20,808 nucleotides of DNA, taken from Liolophura sinensis. Its lineage: Eukaryota > Mollusca > Polyplacophora > Chitonida > Chitonidae. Shown one piece after another: positions 1 through 10,540 of the stretch; position 1 is the stretch's first letter; every line of letters begins with the position of its first letter. The translations under genes and the position numbers were made by a program. The stretch is taken from assembly GCF_032854445.1 (NCBI RefSeq), contig NC_088295.1, positions 86,203,836 to 86,224,643 of the forward strand, read 5' to 3'. Below the pieces are notes generated by a model. The model had not been told where the DNA came from. It worked only from the letters and a program-made list of their open reading frames with translations, and did not search any database.

Positions 1-1025
1 AATCAACAGGTAGTTTTCAGATCAGTAACACTGTAAGTCATTGTTTTCTACTTTACGAACACTTTGGACTATATGTTTTCAAAAAGCTAGACGACACAAG
101 GTGCATGAGGTACAGGTATGACTGTGGCCTTGGACAGGAAATTTATAGATTCATCAAAGTCGTTGTTAGCGAGGCCTTGGTGACAATAAATAATCGACGG
201 CGTGTGTGGAGACAGAACACAATGCTCAAGAATATTTCAATCATACAATAAGTTAGTTTTATCTGTGATGAAATGAGACAGCATGGAGCAAACCAGCAAA
301 CCTTTGGCAAGTAACTGATCAGCTTTCTAACAGGTGATGCACATATTTTCACCCACAGTGTACTCTATATCTGTGCTGTAATGATAAAAAGCAAGTGAGC
401 TAAACAGAAAGTTTATGGCCATAATGTAATTGCCAATTACACTGCCAGCAAGGTTGATTCCATGCTACAGGCTTCATAATCTCCCTTGCTTGACTGTATT
501 TGTATAAGCCTACTGTGTCAACAGCCAATGACATTGCATCCTGCATAATTCTGCCAGGGGATTTTCAGCCAATCATTGTTCATCTCTTATAAGTGTGTAT
601 TTTGTTGTTTTGAAAACAAATGTGTGTGAGTTTGGAGCCCCTTCCTTGATACAATATCAGAAAACTGCAATAAACAGTGCTATGAATGGTGCTGATGTGC
701 TTTCATCAAAACAAACCAGCGGCACAAAGTTACTGTACTACCAGGTAATACTAGCGATAGCAAAAGAGGTCTGACAGCCAATATAACCTATGATGTTGTT
801 GTTTCACCTCTAATTTCTATCATGCCTATTTACCTCATAATATTTACCGCTACAAAGTAACCTAAGTAACAAGGCTATAGGCAGGGAGATATTTTTGGCA
901 CTAACACTTCTTCTCCATCTACTTTGAAATACATATATACCTTACATTGCATACGTGTTACTACAGCAACTTTCCTACGCCATGTTGTTTTGTACTCCCA
1001 CCAGTGCCAGTAACCACTGTGCCTG
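1..1025. other. 3' flank or 3' UTR of the inferred gene
   Basis: No convincing exon other than the alternative last exon discussed under 875-1055. On the minus strand this follows the TGA at 1026-1028. No minus-strand AATAAA or ATTAAA is seen, so the cleavage site is not placed. No repeat was recognised. Confidence 0.4.
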
Positions 1026-1097
1026 TCAATCTTTATAAAGCAGAACCGGACTAAACTGTGAATCATTCATACTCATGAAGGAAAGGTCATCAAAAGA
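1026..1097 (-). CDS. Candidate last coding exon of the inferred gene
   Basis: The acceptor reads TTAATTCTTCACAG just above 1097, with a textbook branch-site word TACTGAC at 1117-1123 about 20 bases upstream. Entered in phase 0, the exon encodes 23 residues beginning SFDDLSFMSMNDS and ending VLLYKD, then TGA. The intron to the preceding exon candidate is only 90 bases (1098-1187) and starts GTATGG, so it has all the signals of a short spliced intron. The same DNA also reads open in a different frame from a second acceptor at 1056 (see findings), so which C-terminus is real is not settled. No domain is recognised; it would form the hydrophilic C-terminal tail. Confidence 0.5.
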   Translation of the reverse strand, partial: SFDDLSFMSMNDSQFSPVLLYKD

Positions 1098-1187
1098 CTG
1101 TGAAGAATTAATACAGGTCAGTAAATCAAGGTAGATGAGGACAAACATTGCTAACTTGATTAAATGAGGATGGCATTGAAGCCATAC

Positions 1188-1227
1188 CTTTTGTGCCCGA
1201 TGAATGAAAGACAATCTAAGTACCCCC
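1188..1227 (-). CDS. Candidate small penultimate exon
   Basis: The donor is CAAAAG followed by GTATGG. Two acceptors fit: TTCTTGTTGAG (exon start at 1227, 40 bases) or GGTACTTAG (start at 1215, 28 bases). They differ by 12 bases, so both give phase 2 entry and phase 0 exit, and either keeps the frame. The peptide contains RLSFIHRAQK. It accepts the phase 2 exit of the exon at 3775-3871 and feeds phase 0 into 1026-1097. Such a small exon is hard to prove by eye; support comes from the phase fit on both sides and the well-formed 90-base intron that follows. Confidence 0.4.
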
Positions 1228-1296
1228 CTCAACAAGAAACCAGCTGGCTCGTATATGCATGCACAGAGACAGGCAAAAGATATGTGTATACACACT

Positions 1297-1670
1297 GAGG
1301 TATCTAGTCAGACTGGACAGGGTGTCCGGTGAGGCTGGGTGTGGTGCCAGATGAGGCATCAGGTCATACAGGGTGAAGCATCTGGTCAGACTGAATGAGG
1401 TATATTGACACACTGGGTGAGGTGTCAGGTCAGACTGGGTGAGGTGTCAGGTCAGACTGGGTGGGGTGTGTGGTCAAACTGGGTGAGGTATCAGATCATA
1501 CTGGGCGAGACGTCAGGTGGGGCTGGGTGGGGTGTCAGTTGAGGCTGGGTAAGGTGTCAGGTCAGACTGGGACAGGTGTCAGGTCAGACTGGATGAGGTG
1601 TCAGGTCAGATTGGGTGGGGTGTCAGATCAGACTAAGTGGGGTGTACGTTCAAACTGGGCGAGATAGCCA
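1297..1670. repeat. 22-bp minisatellite, G-rich on plus strand
   Basis: A tandem repeat of about 17 units with period 22; the consensus is close to GAGGTGTCAGGTCAGACTGG followed by GT. Exact periodicity is seen between 1424 and 1446, and units vary by substitutions (TATC, GGTG, GTTGAGG variants). The 68-residue open frame at 1461-1667 is only the repeat read through and is not a gene. In the gene model the array lies in the intron between 1228 and 3774, transcribed as its C-rich complement. Confidence 0.9.
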
Positions 1671-1810
1671 GTCAATACTACAAAAGGTCAATTAGGTTGG
1701 ACTTTGGTGATATATCAGGTGATGAATAGGTGAGGGAACATGCCTAGGTAGAAGTGGATGAGTTGTCAGCACTTGTGAAAGTATCAAGGCAGGATTTTGT
1801 GGGGTGTCCA
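1671..1810. repeat. Degenerate minisatellite bridge
   Basis: Sequence between the two parts of the array keeps scattered words of the 22-bp unit (for example GGTGTC, CAGACTGG, TGAGTTGTCAGC) without regular spacing. It looks like a decayed stretch of the same array. Confidence 0.5.
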
Positions 1811-2560
1811 GACTGGTGGTGTTTTCAGATCTAACTGGGTGGGATGTTAACACTGGGGGGAGAGGGGTGTCACGTTAGACAGGGTAGTTTGCAAGGTCAG
1901 AAAGGGTGAGGTTTCCTGTCAGACTGGGTGAGTTCTCAGATCTAACTGGGTGGGATGTTAACACTGGGGGGAGAGGGGTGTCACATTAGACAGGGTAGTT
2001 TGCAAGGTCAGAAAGGGTGAGGTTTCCTGTCAGACTGGGTGAGGTTTCCTGTCAGACTGGGTGAGTTCTCAGATCTAACTGGGTGGGATGTTAACACTGG
2101 GGGGAGAGGGGTGTCACATTAGACAGGGTAGTTTGCAAGGTCAGAAAGGGTGAGGTTTCCTGTCAGACTGGGTGAGGTTTCCTGTCAGACTGGGTGAGTT
2201 CTCAGATCTAACTATGTTAACACTGGGTGGAGAGGGGTGTCACATTAGACAGGGTAGTTTGCAAGGTCAGAAAGGGTGAGGTTTCCTGTCAGAAAGGGTG
2301 AGGTGTCAGGTCAGAGTGGGTGAGTTCTCAGATCTAACTGGGATGTTAACACTGGGGGAGATGGCTGTCAGGTTAGACTGGGTAGTTTGCCAGGTCAGAA
2401 AGGGTGAGGTGTCTGGTCAGACTGGGTGAGGTCTCAGATCTAACTGGGATGTTAACACTGGGGGAGAAGGGTGTCAGGTTAGACTGGGTAGATTGCCAGG
2501 TCGGAAAGGGTGAGGTGTCCAGTCAGACTGGGTGAGTTCTCAGATCTACCTCGGATGTTA
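1811..2560. repeat. Higher-order minisatellite, units of 105-133 bp
   Basis: The landmark TTCTCAGATCTAACTGGG recurs near 1821, 1932, 2065, 2198, 2323, 2430 and 2535, giving spacings of 111, 133, 133, 125, 107 and 105 bases. Each large unit joins a TCAGATCTAACTGGG part, a GATGTTAACACTGGGGG part, a GGGTAGTTTGCAAGGTCAG part and one or two copies of the simple 22-base unit. The 133-base units differ from 111 by exactly one extra 22-base unit. This is a second-level amplification of the neighbouring 22-bp repeat. It holds runs of G on the plus strand (CTGGGGGGAGAGGGG). Confidence 0.9.
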
Positions 2561-3386
2561 ACGCTGGGGTCAAAGCAGGAACAAAATGCAATTCAGTATG
2601 CTTCCACCTTGAACTACTGAGCAAGTTATTACCAATACATGAACTTAATAACCAACACAACATTTAAGACTGCAAAGTCAACAAGGCTGCACAAGGCCTA
2701 AGACCTCCACTTGTCAGTATTGAATATCACTAAGCTGTCTTGAGATTTTATCTCCATTGTCCTCAAACATTTCTACTTCCAAAACAGGTTCCACGTGATC
2801 AATGAACAACAGATTCCTACTTCGACTAACTAACCTGATAGTTCTACAAAGGCTGTCAAACTTGTTTAAATGCCTGAAGAATAATGGCTTACATGTATAA
2901 GGCTCCTTTCAGCAATTTTTGCTCTAAAACAATCTTTAAAGCAATAAGTAATACATTCCCCCCAGAAATTAAGTTATAAATTTTATTAGTTACCAAAACA
3001 CAGCACTAAGAAACAAGGTCCTGCTGTTTACACGGTATGTTTTAATACAGGGATTGGGGAGTTTAATATAAAAAAGCTTCATTCTCTTTTTAATCTTTAT
3101 AATAAAATATAAACATTATTTACAGCTCCTGTTCCTTCCAAGGTCTATGAAAATAAATATGAGCAGTATAGTCCAAGAAAGGAACATGATTAGCTGCTCA
3201 ATACTCATTAGGTTGTCACCTAACTATTGCTCCACTGCTGGGCACACAAAGATACGTGTGGATTTAACATGTCCTGGCACTGAGTCAAGTATCAACTTGC
3301 AGTCTTGTATTTGAGCCATGTTTAGCAAAACCAAGAAGACCAATACATGGCATGAATTAGTTCACATCCACACAAACTTTTCTACA

Positions 3387-3446
3387 TAAATTTACAGACA
3401 GATCCATGAATTTACAGACAGATCCATGAATTTACAGACAGATCCA
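3387..3446. repeat. 20-bp tandem repeat, three copies
   Basis: ATTTACAGACAGATCCATGA is repeated with period 20 at 3390, 3410 and 3430. The copies are essentially identical, so the expansion is recent. It lies in an intron of the inferred gene. Confidence 0.9.
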
Positions 3447-3567
3447 AATAATGAATGGTTTGAGAATATTGATATAAACATCAGACTTGCAGACCCTGAA
3501 TGTCTAGTTTCAATGATGCATGTTTCAAGGATAAAGTCTTTTTCTGACCATCATTCATGACATTATT

Positions 3568-3625
3568 AAAAGATCCATTCCACAGCATTTTGAATTAAAA
3601 GATCCATTCTACAGCATTCTGAATT
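3568..3625. repeat. 29-bp tandem duplication
   Basis: Two adjacent 29-base copies start AAAAGATCCATTC and end GAATT, differing at two positions, with the start of a third (GAAAGACCC). It is a small intronic duplication. Confidence 0.8.
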
Positions 3626-3774
3626 GAAAGACCCTTGTGACCTGTTTTAGGAATACAAATATGCATCCTACATTTTCAACACAAAAGGATCTGCTGTATA
3701 TGACATAAAATTAAATAATGTAAGTACATGTAATAACCCAAAACAAAACTTCAAAGATGCCATACCTGTAATAC

Positions 3775-3871
3775 CTGTAAGAAAGTTTGTCTAGATGCCT
3801 AGGGCTCTCCTCTGGACTAAAGCCTTGTTTCTCAGACAGACATACTTGTACATATACTATAGGTGAGCAAA
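3775..3871 (-). CDS. Candidate exon encoding ...SEKQGFSPEESPRHLDKLSY
   Basis: The open stretch encodes VYVQVCLSEKQGFSPEE and then SPRHLDKLSY. Two acceptors give the required phase 1 entry: CCTCTTCAG (start 3871, adding CSPI) and CTCACCTATAG (start 3856). The donor side is a tandem pair, ACAG then GTATTACAG then GTATGG, so the exon can end at 3775 or 3766; both leave phase 2. The phase 1 entry matches the exit of 7383-7463 and the phase 2 exit matches 1188-1227. A third acceptor, AACTCTCAG, is out of phase. No domain is recognised; the C-terminal half is charged and probably surface exposed. Confidence 0.6.
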
Positions 3872-5920
3872 CTGAAGAGGTTCTGAGAGTTTTGTTGGTA
3901 AGGCTTAGTTCCAAGTTCTATGGGAACAATTAACACTCTCCACTAGAAAGCGACAAACAAAGCCATACCAAACAATCAAAGTACAATAACAAACTTTACA
4001 GCATTAAATTGAGTTTGTCACACACACAACCACACAATACATCCATGGACATGTTTAACCAAACACAATGTAATTTGTTTGACCTCAGATTGTGGGCACC
4101 ATACCAGGTATAGTTTGATGGTTTTGTAACCAGTGTTACTGTAAAACAAAAAGCAAAAAAAGCCCCTTAACATAAATCAGCATTAAGGAACTGCATGTGC
4201 TCTCACAACAAAAACAAACTGCACAATTTTTTTAGTTCTAACCTTTAACTGTGCCATATAAAGAATATTTTGGAAATGTAGAAGTATCAAGCATTATAAT
4301 GAGCTCTATCTAAATAATCTTGTCTTCTAGCAAAGGTGTCAAGTTTTGGGAACCAGGCACCTACTAACTAAGCCTTCCAAATCAAACTGGCGATGAATTT
4401 ATACTCGTCAATTAGCCATATGGTATGCAGGGAACTGATCTCTGTTTGTTCCCTCCTGAAACATGACTCCACAGTGTCATATAATTAAATATTCAATAGT
4501 GCACTTGTGTGTTATAAAATACACTCACAAAAATGCATGGCCAAGAACTACATACATGGCCATGAGCCAAATACATGTAAACCTTACAGTTTCATAAAAC
4601 AAAATATTTGTGTGTAAAACACAAAGACTTGTTCCAAATAACTGTGACAGAAAACAAATCTTTTTCCAATCAAAATAGGATTAGACAGCTAGAAAGTGAC
4701 TGTCAAGCCAGTTTGCCTGTCAAGCTTTAAACATAAATGGCTTGCAGTAACCTGCTTCTATTGAATGTGCAGCCATGAAAAATTAGCCCTTTCTTATATG
4801 AGATTTCTGGGATGTTTGTACATGTATTTGCTTCATAAATCTCTTTCCAACAGCAAAAACTGGCCCAAGGTCTGGACTCGCATTATCTCATGTGAGAAAA
4901 TGAGGATGTAAACAACTAAAGCTTGTGTGAATGACATATGAGGTGAGAATAAGAAATGTACACTAAGAGAAACATGTCAGAACATTTGATTGTATTTGAC
5001 ACAGGAACTCTAACATTTAACAGACTGAAGAACTAGGGTGAAATACTGACTACAGCTGCATGTGAACTGTTTCTCCAAAATGGCCATGAATGACTCTCGA
5101 GTTTTCGATGATTCTCGATGCTTTCAGAAGTATGCATCCAATTTTGTATGCTTTAACCTGCTGCCTTGAGCACTTATTACCGATGCATCATATCCATATG
5201 ACACAACTGTTTCATCTACTTACCTGTTTGTAAACACATTTTACATCTTGAAGAAACCACTTTGGAAATGGTGAAATGGTAAATCTATGCTGATGATGTC
5301 AGAATCTAATATAAATGTAATTCCAAATCAGAGTCAGCAGCCAGAACGATAAATCCCAGTAGACTTCAAAATCAATACTGCTGAATAGCCAAATAAAACC
5401 TGTGCTACAGGAAACTAGATGAGCACTAAATCATAAATCATGACCTGTGGAAGGTGCTTTTATGGCCAAGAAACAAAACAGTGACTTTAATAGGAGTCAC
5501 TTCCAAGCTGGCAGGTAAGTTGTTAACAGTGAATCAGAGATCTGCCCACTTGAGGACAAATAATCAATACAGTTAACAATGAAGGCTATTGACAGAACTG
5601 TACCTGAAGCTGATGACAAAGTTCCTGACTGATTAGTGCTTTTGTACACATCACATCTATCAATATTCACCATCAATCACTCGGGGTCAATACTAGGACA
5701 ACCAGAGGAAATTTTCAGGGTGCATGTCAATGAAGCAGCAAAAACGGCAACGGCAAGTTAAAAATGGATCAGATATCTGCACAAATTAATGGGCTGGCAC
5801 TGCTGATATGATCAAGCCAGGTCAGTTCTGGTTACTAAACATATTCTTAGGTCAACAGGTTATGTTACAAGTTTACTCAGCTCCATGTGTTTCAAAATAC
5901 TTGGCAACTTTATCTGATCA

Positions 5921-5951
5921 AAATGAAAAAAAGAAAAAAAAAAAAAAAAAG
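5921..5951. repeat. A-rich tract
   Basis: About 30 bases of almost pure A with G interruptions. It could be the tail of an old retroposed copy, but no SINE or LINE body is recognised next to it and no flanking duplication was found. Confidence 0.8.
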
Positions 5952-6060
5952 AATGTATTCTTTATTGGTCAATTATTTTATACAAAAATTGTACGCATAT
6001 AAATTATCAAAGGATCAGTGAAGCTTACAATCAAATTCCTTCACTGATTTTCTTTTTTTT

Positions 6061-6149
6061 TTTGTCACCAAATGTGCTGCATTTGTCACTTAATGTGCTG
6101 CATTTGTCACCAAATGCGCTGCATTTGTCACCAAATGTGATGCATTTGT
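6061..6149. repeat. 21-bp tandem repeat with internal palindrome
   Basis: Four units of 21 bases, close to TTTGTCACCAAATGTGCTGC plus A, begin at 6061, 6082, 6103 and 6124. They follow directly on a T-rich run at 6050-6063. The junction of units contains CAAATGCGCTGCATTTG, an inverted repeat with 7-base arms, so single strands of the array can fold on themselves. Confidence 0.9.
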
Positions 6150-7382
6150 TGCAAGACAATTTATATTATCACATACTAAAATTCGCTACACTTACTTTCC
6201 TTTCGGTTCATCATACATTAGCTCAATGAATCTGATGTTGCTATGCATAGTGTTACTTGCTCTTTAAGCTCTTAACTTCCCTGAAAACCTGATCTATCTA
6301 CGTGTAACACATCCAGCAAGAAGTAATTGATTTTCAGATAGTTTGCTGCCAGTGCACACTTATTTACCATGACATACCCATCCCACTGATCTTTACATTG
6401 GATAACTGTTACATACATTTATTTAATTTTTGTTTGAATGCTGTATGTATTGAAGTTAGAGTGTCCAAAAAATAAGAAACATTATGGTACATGTGTTAGT
6501 ATGCAGTACACAGAGATGTAGCAACAGTAACATCAGGTGTTCTTAAGGTGAAATAAATGGGTAGAGGAGGGTACAGATACTGCTGTAACCATGGAAACAA
6601 TGAAGCCATGGTAGAACAAACAGAATTTTGATAGGACATGCTATTTCCACTCCCCCCAAAAACATACATCTTGAAACTCTCAAGATGAGATGCATGTATT
6701 TGATGAGGGTTTTCAAGGCCACAATCCTAACAAGCAAGACAGGAGATTCAATGTGGACTGAAATGACGGCAAATAGTTTAGCCATCCAGTATTCTTACCT
6801 GTACTTCTATATTCACCCACTGTTGATAGAAATTTCTATAAAGAGTGAATATATTTATGTCCACAATAAAAGAATACCATCTGAATGGAAATTAGAAAAA
6901 ATTTTTCTCACATTTCAACTTCTAATCTAAGTAACGTTTAGCTCATGGCTCTACTGAGCATGTTTACAGGTGCAATGAATTCATGAAAGAACACATTTTA
7001 GCTGGAAAGGGTCCACAAACAGCTCGGTCTGCACAGCGACTGTTGGGTTTTGTTACAAAAACAATCCACAGACAAAATGGCAGTCAGGTCTATAGGGACC
7101 ATAAGCTGATTTTTATGTCTGCCTTGTTACAGAGGAGGGTAAAAGCTAACAAAAATGTGATGTAAAATCCAAAAAGTTCCAAACTTAAAAGGTTCTTTTA
7201 AAGAAAAACACTAAGCACAAATCACGATGGAACGGGGATCAGACAAGATTCTGTGTGCAGGAAAATGAAAAAGTTTGGATTTTAGTAGATTAAGTGTGTG
7301 AGAAAAATCCACTTTAATTTTAATGCTAGACAGATGATCAAAGGGTACAGTGAAACAGTATATAATTACTCTGAGTACTCAC

Positions 7383-7463
7383 CTGTTTGTCCATCATTTA
7401 CCATCCCAGACAAATCCAGCATTTCCATACCTTCCCTCCAAACCATAATTATTAAAGTCTGCT
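7383..7463 (-). CDS. Internal exon encoding QTLIIMVWREGMEMLDLSG...
   Basis: The donor is strong (ACAAACAG followed by GTGAGTA) and the acceptor is CTAAAGTACCTGTAG. The exon is 81 bases, phase 1 in and phase 1 out, and open only in the frame predicted by the upstream exon at 11707-11901. The first codon completed across the junction is Glu (G plus AG). It encodes QTLIIMVWREGMEMLDLSG then MVNDGQT. The alternating hydrophobic run LIIMVW suggests a buried beta strand. The protein family is not recognised. Confidence 0.8.
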
Positions 7464-8537
7464 CTACAGGTACTTTAGCAGAAATGCACTTTACAACATA
7501 CTATTTGTAAAATGTTGATATGAATAGTGAAACTAACAGCACAGTGATAACTGTGTGTTAAATTCTTCACCTAACTGTGATTTGTTTCTTGTTTATGATT
7601 CCATAGCAACACAGACCGAATCATGATCTCTCAATATTTTATGACATTACCATTCTATTTCACAGTGTCCTGTAGCTTCTGTCACAGCCAATCATTTTTT
7701 GTGATTTTACTGACTGTACAAGCACAATTTATTGCATGCATGCCAAATAAAAACAGACAGCTTGAACCTTACAGAGCGTGGGCGTGCCATCAAAAGTAAA
7801 GACAGAAAACTGTCAAGTAACCACATCTGTAATGACAGGGGTTGACAGTGTGGGTAGCCAATGTGTGGACACAGGCCCTTCTAGAATGACTATTGATTTC
7901 AAGACTCTTTACTTACAAAGCATTAATCATACACATGTATGTATGCCTATCTAAGCATGCAGCAGTGAAAACCAAAATAATTCATTTTTCAGGTATATTC
8001 ATCTAAGGGAAATTGTTCAAAATGTCACAGTACGTCCATCAAATTCTGCAAGTAAACCAATTGGTGATAATTATTACTACACAACTCCTGTTACTAATTA
8101 ATCTCATGTGCCTCAATCAGATTATCAGTGCTAAAAACCTTCTGACAGTCTACTACGGGAGAAGGCAAGTTTCTTGGTTACACATGACTACAGGGATTAT
8201 CGCAAGATTCAATGATTTATGGTACACCTGAAACAGCCGTGTGTGTTAGTTGTTATAATAGACTTTCACACCCAATAAAGCACACAGAGAACCAAGTCAT
8301 TCCCATGGACCCAGTGCTCTTCAGTATGGAGTTATTGATCTATCACTTAGAAATTATCAGCTAAAGTTTGTAATAAAAGCAGCTTTCCAACGTTAAATAA
8401 CCAGTTCACTATAAATGTTTGTAATTTTGAGCTCTCCTCCTCTGTAAGTTTTACACACTGAGCACAAATATCAAATTACTTAAGATTGCATAAAATATAT
8501 ATAATTATCAGGATCATGGCAATGTAACAACATGTAA

Positions 8538-8784
8538 TATTTATTTATTTGTTTGATTGGTGTTTTACACCGTACTCAAGAATATTTCACGTATATGACA
8601 CTGGCCAAAATTATGCTGGGAGGAAGGCCATGGCCATCTGCAGGTTGCTGACAGAGAGGACCGCAGAGAAAACTCACTCTGTGAGTCAGAGTTGAATTCA
8701 CAGAGACCACAATGGTGAGAGGCTCCAGAGTTATTACGCCATGCTGGCATGCTAACCACTCTGCCATGGACGCCCCCCCCACCC
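8538..8784 (-). mobile_element. tRNA-derived SINE, near full length
   Basis: Read on minus, the head carries a pol III A box TGGCAGAGTGGTTAGC (8751-8766) and a degenerate B box GAATTCAAC (about 8691-8699). A body with CTGCAGATGGCCATGG follows, then the tail GTGAAATATTCTTGAGTAC, then AAACACCAATCAAAC and a TAAATA-type end. The tail recurs at 14258 and, diverged, at 17307. The head, body and tail order fits the SINE family common in molluscan genomes (established knowledge; family name not assigned). The short minus ORFs across it are not genes. Flanking ACATGTA at 8530 and 8788 may be a target duplication, but that word is too common here to be sure. Confidence 0.85.
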
Positions 8785-9051
8785 ATTACATGTATAGTAA
8801 TAATGGTAATATACATATACATGTCTGTAAATGTACATAATACCAATCAGGGAAACATAAATATACGTGTAATGATAACTGTAACAATAAAAATCATAAC
8901 TTATGATGATAACCATGCGCAGTGCACGAATGTGTACATGTAACATGCTTGTTACAACCATTATGATAGGTAGGTGGCGTATTTTTTAATTCTATCAGGT
9001 CTGGTCTGGTAGCCATTTTCATGTCCAAAATTAATAGTTTCAGGTCGTCAG

Positions 9052-9196
9052 AGGTCAGTTGTTCAAAAGTGTATTAAAGTTAAGACAAGCTTAAATCTTA
9101 ATAGAAGTCTCAACCTAGTACAAAGTAAATGGACTTTAGTCTGGACTAAAGTTGATACCGGCTTAAGTCTTAATACACTTTTGAACAACTCGGCCC
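9052..9196. mobile_element. MITE-like palindromic element
   Basis: A perfect 21-base inverted repeat, AGTTGTTCAAAAGTGTATTAA, is found at 9057-9077 and, reversed, at 9170-9190. A second near-perfect palindrome, ACTTTAGTC-TG-GACTAAAGT, lies inside at 9133-9152. There is no coding capacity. The structure (about 145 bases, long inverted ends, no ORF) is that of a non-autonomous DNA transposon or foldback element. The outer edges (CGGCCC on the right, AGAGGTC on the left) are less alike, so exact ends and target duplication are not fixed. Confidence 0.8.
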
Positions 9197-10241
9197 AGTG
9201 TAACAATGTATCATTTTCTACTATAACTTCACACTGTCTTTAATGTGACACCATTATAATGATCTGGTAAAAGAGTGTTTGACATCAATAAAATGTCCTG
9301 CTGGAGGGTACTGGCCAAATACCATTACTTTATAATATAATATGCTTTAAATAAGAAACACTGTAGTTTTACAACTACAAAATAAATTTTCCCTGCATGA
9401 TCATGTACCAGCTCTTTGCTGAACTGAAAGACTGGAGAAGAACATATTCGAATATTTCTGAAGGGTAAACACAGGGATTTGTCAAGAGATACCAAACCGT
9501 TTATGGTTCCCAAAGTACATGTAGGCTATATTCATCTAACAAATACATGAATACAAAATCTACACCACATTCTAGCAAGGCATGATTCAGTTCTTACAAG
9601 ACAACACCCTAAACAAAAATCTTTACATTCTAGTATAAGAGCTGCTAGAATTCCCTTTCAATCAAACATGAATGAAATTGTTTCATGAATATCAAATGAA
9701 ATGGCAACATGCCTGTGACGTTAACATGGCAATGGGTCAGGCTCACCCAGACTGGAATACTGAGACATGTCTGGTAGTACGGGTAAACAAGAGTAGGACA
9801 GTGTGTAATTACCTCAGCAAATGTCAAATTGATTCTCTCCCCAGACAGGTAAATCTATAATATCGGCCAATTTGTACAATCATAAAATATGATTCAGGAT
9901 CGTACTGTACATATCATTTCCATTAATCAATGTTTCACTTGAACGGACACTCAATGTACCTTTAGATTTGACAAAAAACAAAAATAGTCTGAATTAAATG
10001 TACCTTTCATCAATTTGGCTTCAAATATTACCCTGTACAGCAAAATAAATTACAAGTACCTGCACATTTAAGAAAAAACAGCACTCACACTGTATCCATG
10101 GTAACCACATTACTCTGTACAGATACATCCAATCAGTTTCATCTCTTTACCATAAACCAAATTTATACATTTATACAATGTTTCAAAATCAGAATTAAAT
10201 TATATTCCAACAATATCCTCTTGGGGTATGATTCCACCATT

Positions 10242-10540
10242 ACCTTCCACCAATGTCCAACTTTGTGAGAAGGCTGAGTCACCCTCCATCAATGTACCTT
10301 TTTTGGTATGGTGACAACCTTATCCTTTATTAAAGTCAGCTTCTACAGAATACAAATATTACCCATGCCTGCTTTTGTAGGGTGCGAACATCATTCTCCA
10401 TCAATGTCCCTGTCTGCCAGATGCCAAAGTTAACCTCAATAAGCATCCCCTATTTCGAATCTAAAAAAAACCCTAACATTGTGTCTCTTTTTTATGATTA
10501 GATAAAATTACCCTCACCAAAGCTGCCTCCTGCAATTACT
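10242..10540. repeat. Decayed tandem array, period about 39
   Basis: Words of the type ACCTTCCACCAATGTCC recur at about 10242, 10281, 10320, 10358, 10393, 10429, 10469 and 10507, with spacing of 35-41 bases. Copies such as CCTCCATCAATGT are clear at 10283 and near 10396; the others are weak. Similar TGTACCTTT words at 9954 and 9998 suggest the array once extended further left. Confidence 0.4.

Larger units (their letters stand above)
2561..3774 (-). other. Intron interior
   Basis: AT-rich sequence between the minisatellite and the exon at 3775. It holds two short tandem repeats (listed separately). I see no exon with paired splice sites and no recognised transposon. Confidence 0.5.
3872..7382 (-). 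other. Intron of about 3.5 kb
   Basis: AT-rich, with an A-rich tract near 5921 and a 21-bp tandem repeat at 6061. Small open frames here (for example 5808-6002, 6628-6930 and 6983-7165 on plus) lack paired splice sites or composition that would support coding. No full transposon was recognised. Confidence 0.5.

Noticed and set aside
6983-7165. Plus-strand frame with a basic peptide (KEHILAGKGPQTARSAQRLL)
   Set aside because: Looks somewhat protein-like and follows a TTTACAG acceptor-like word, but has no donor, no partner exon on plus and no recognised motif.
8146-8229. Minus-strand exon-like stretch after CTGTTTCAG reading VYHKSLNLAIIPVVMCNQ
   Set aside because: Open only in phase 0, while the flanking exons require phase 1; two stops follow quickly and the donor is poor.
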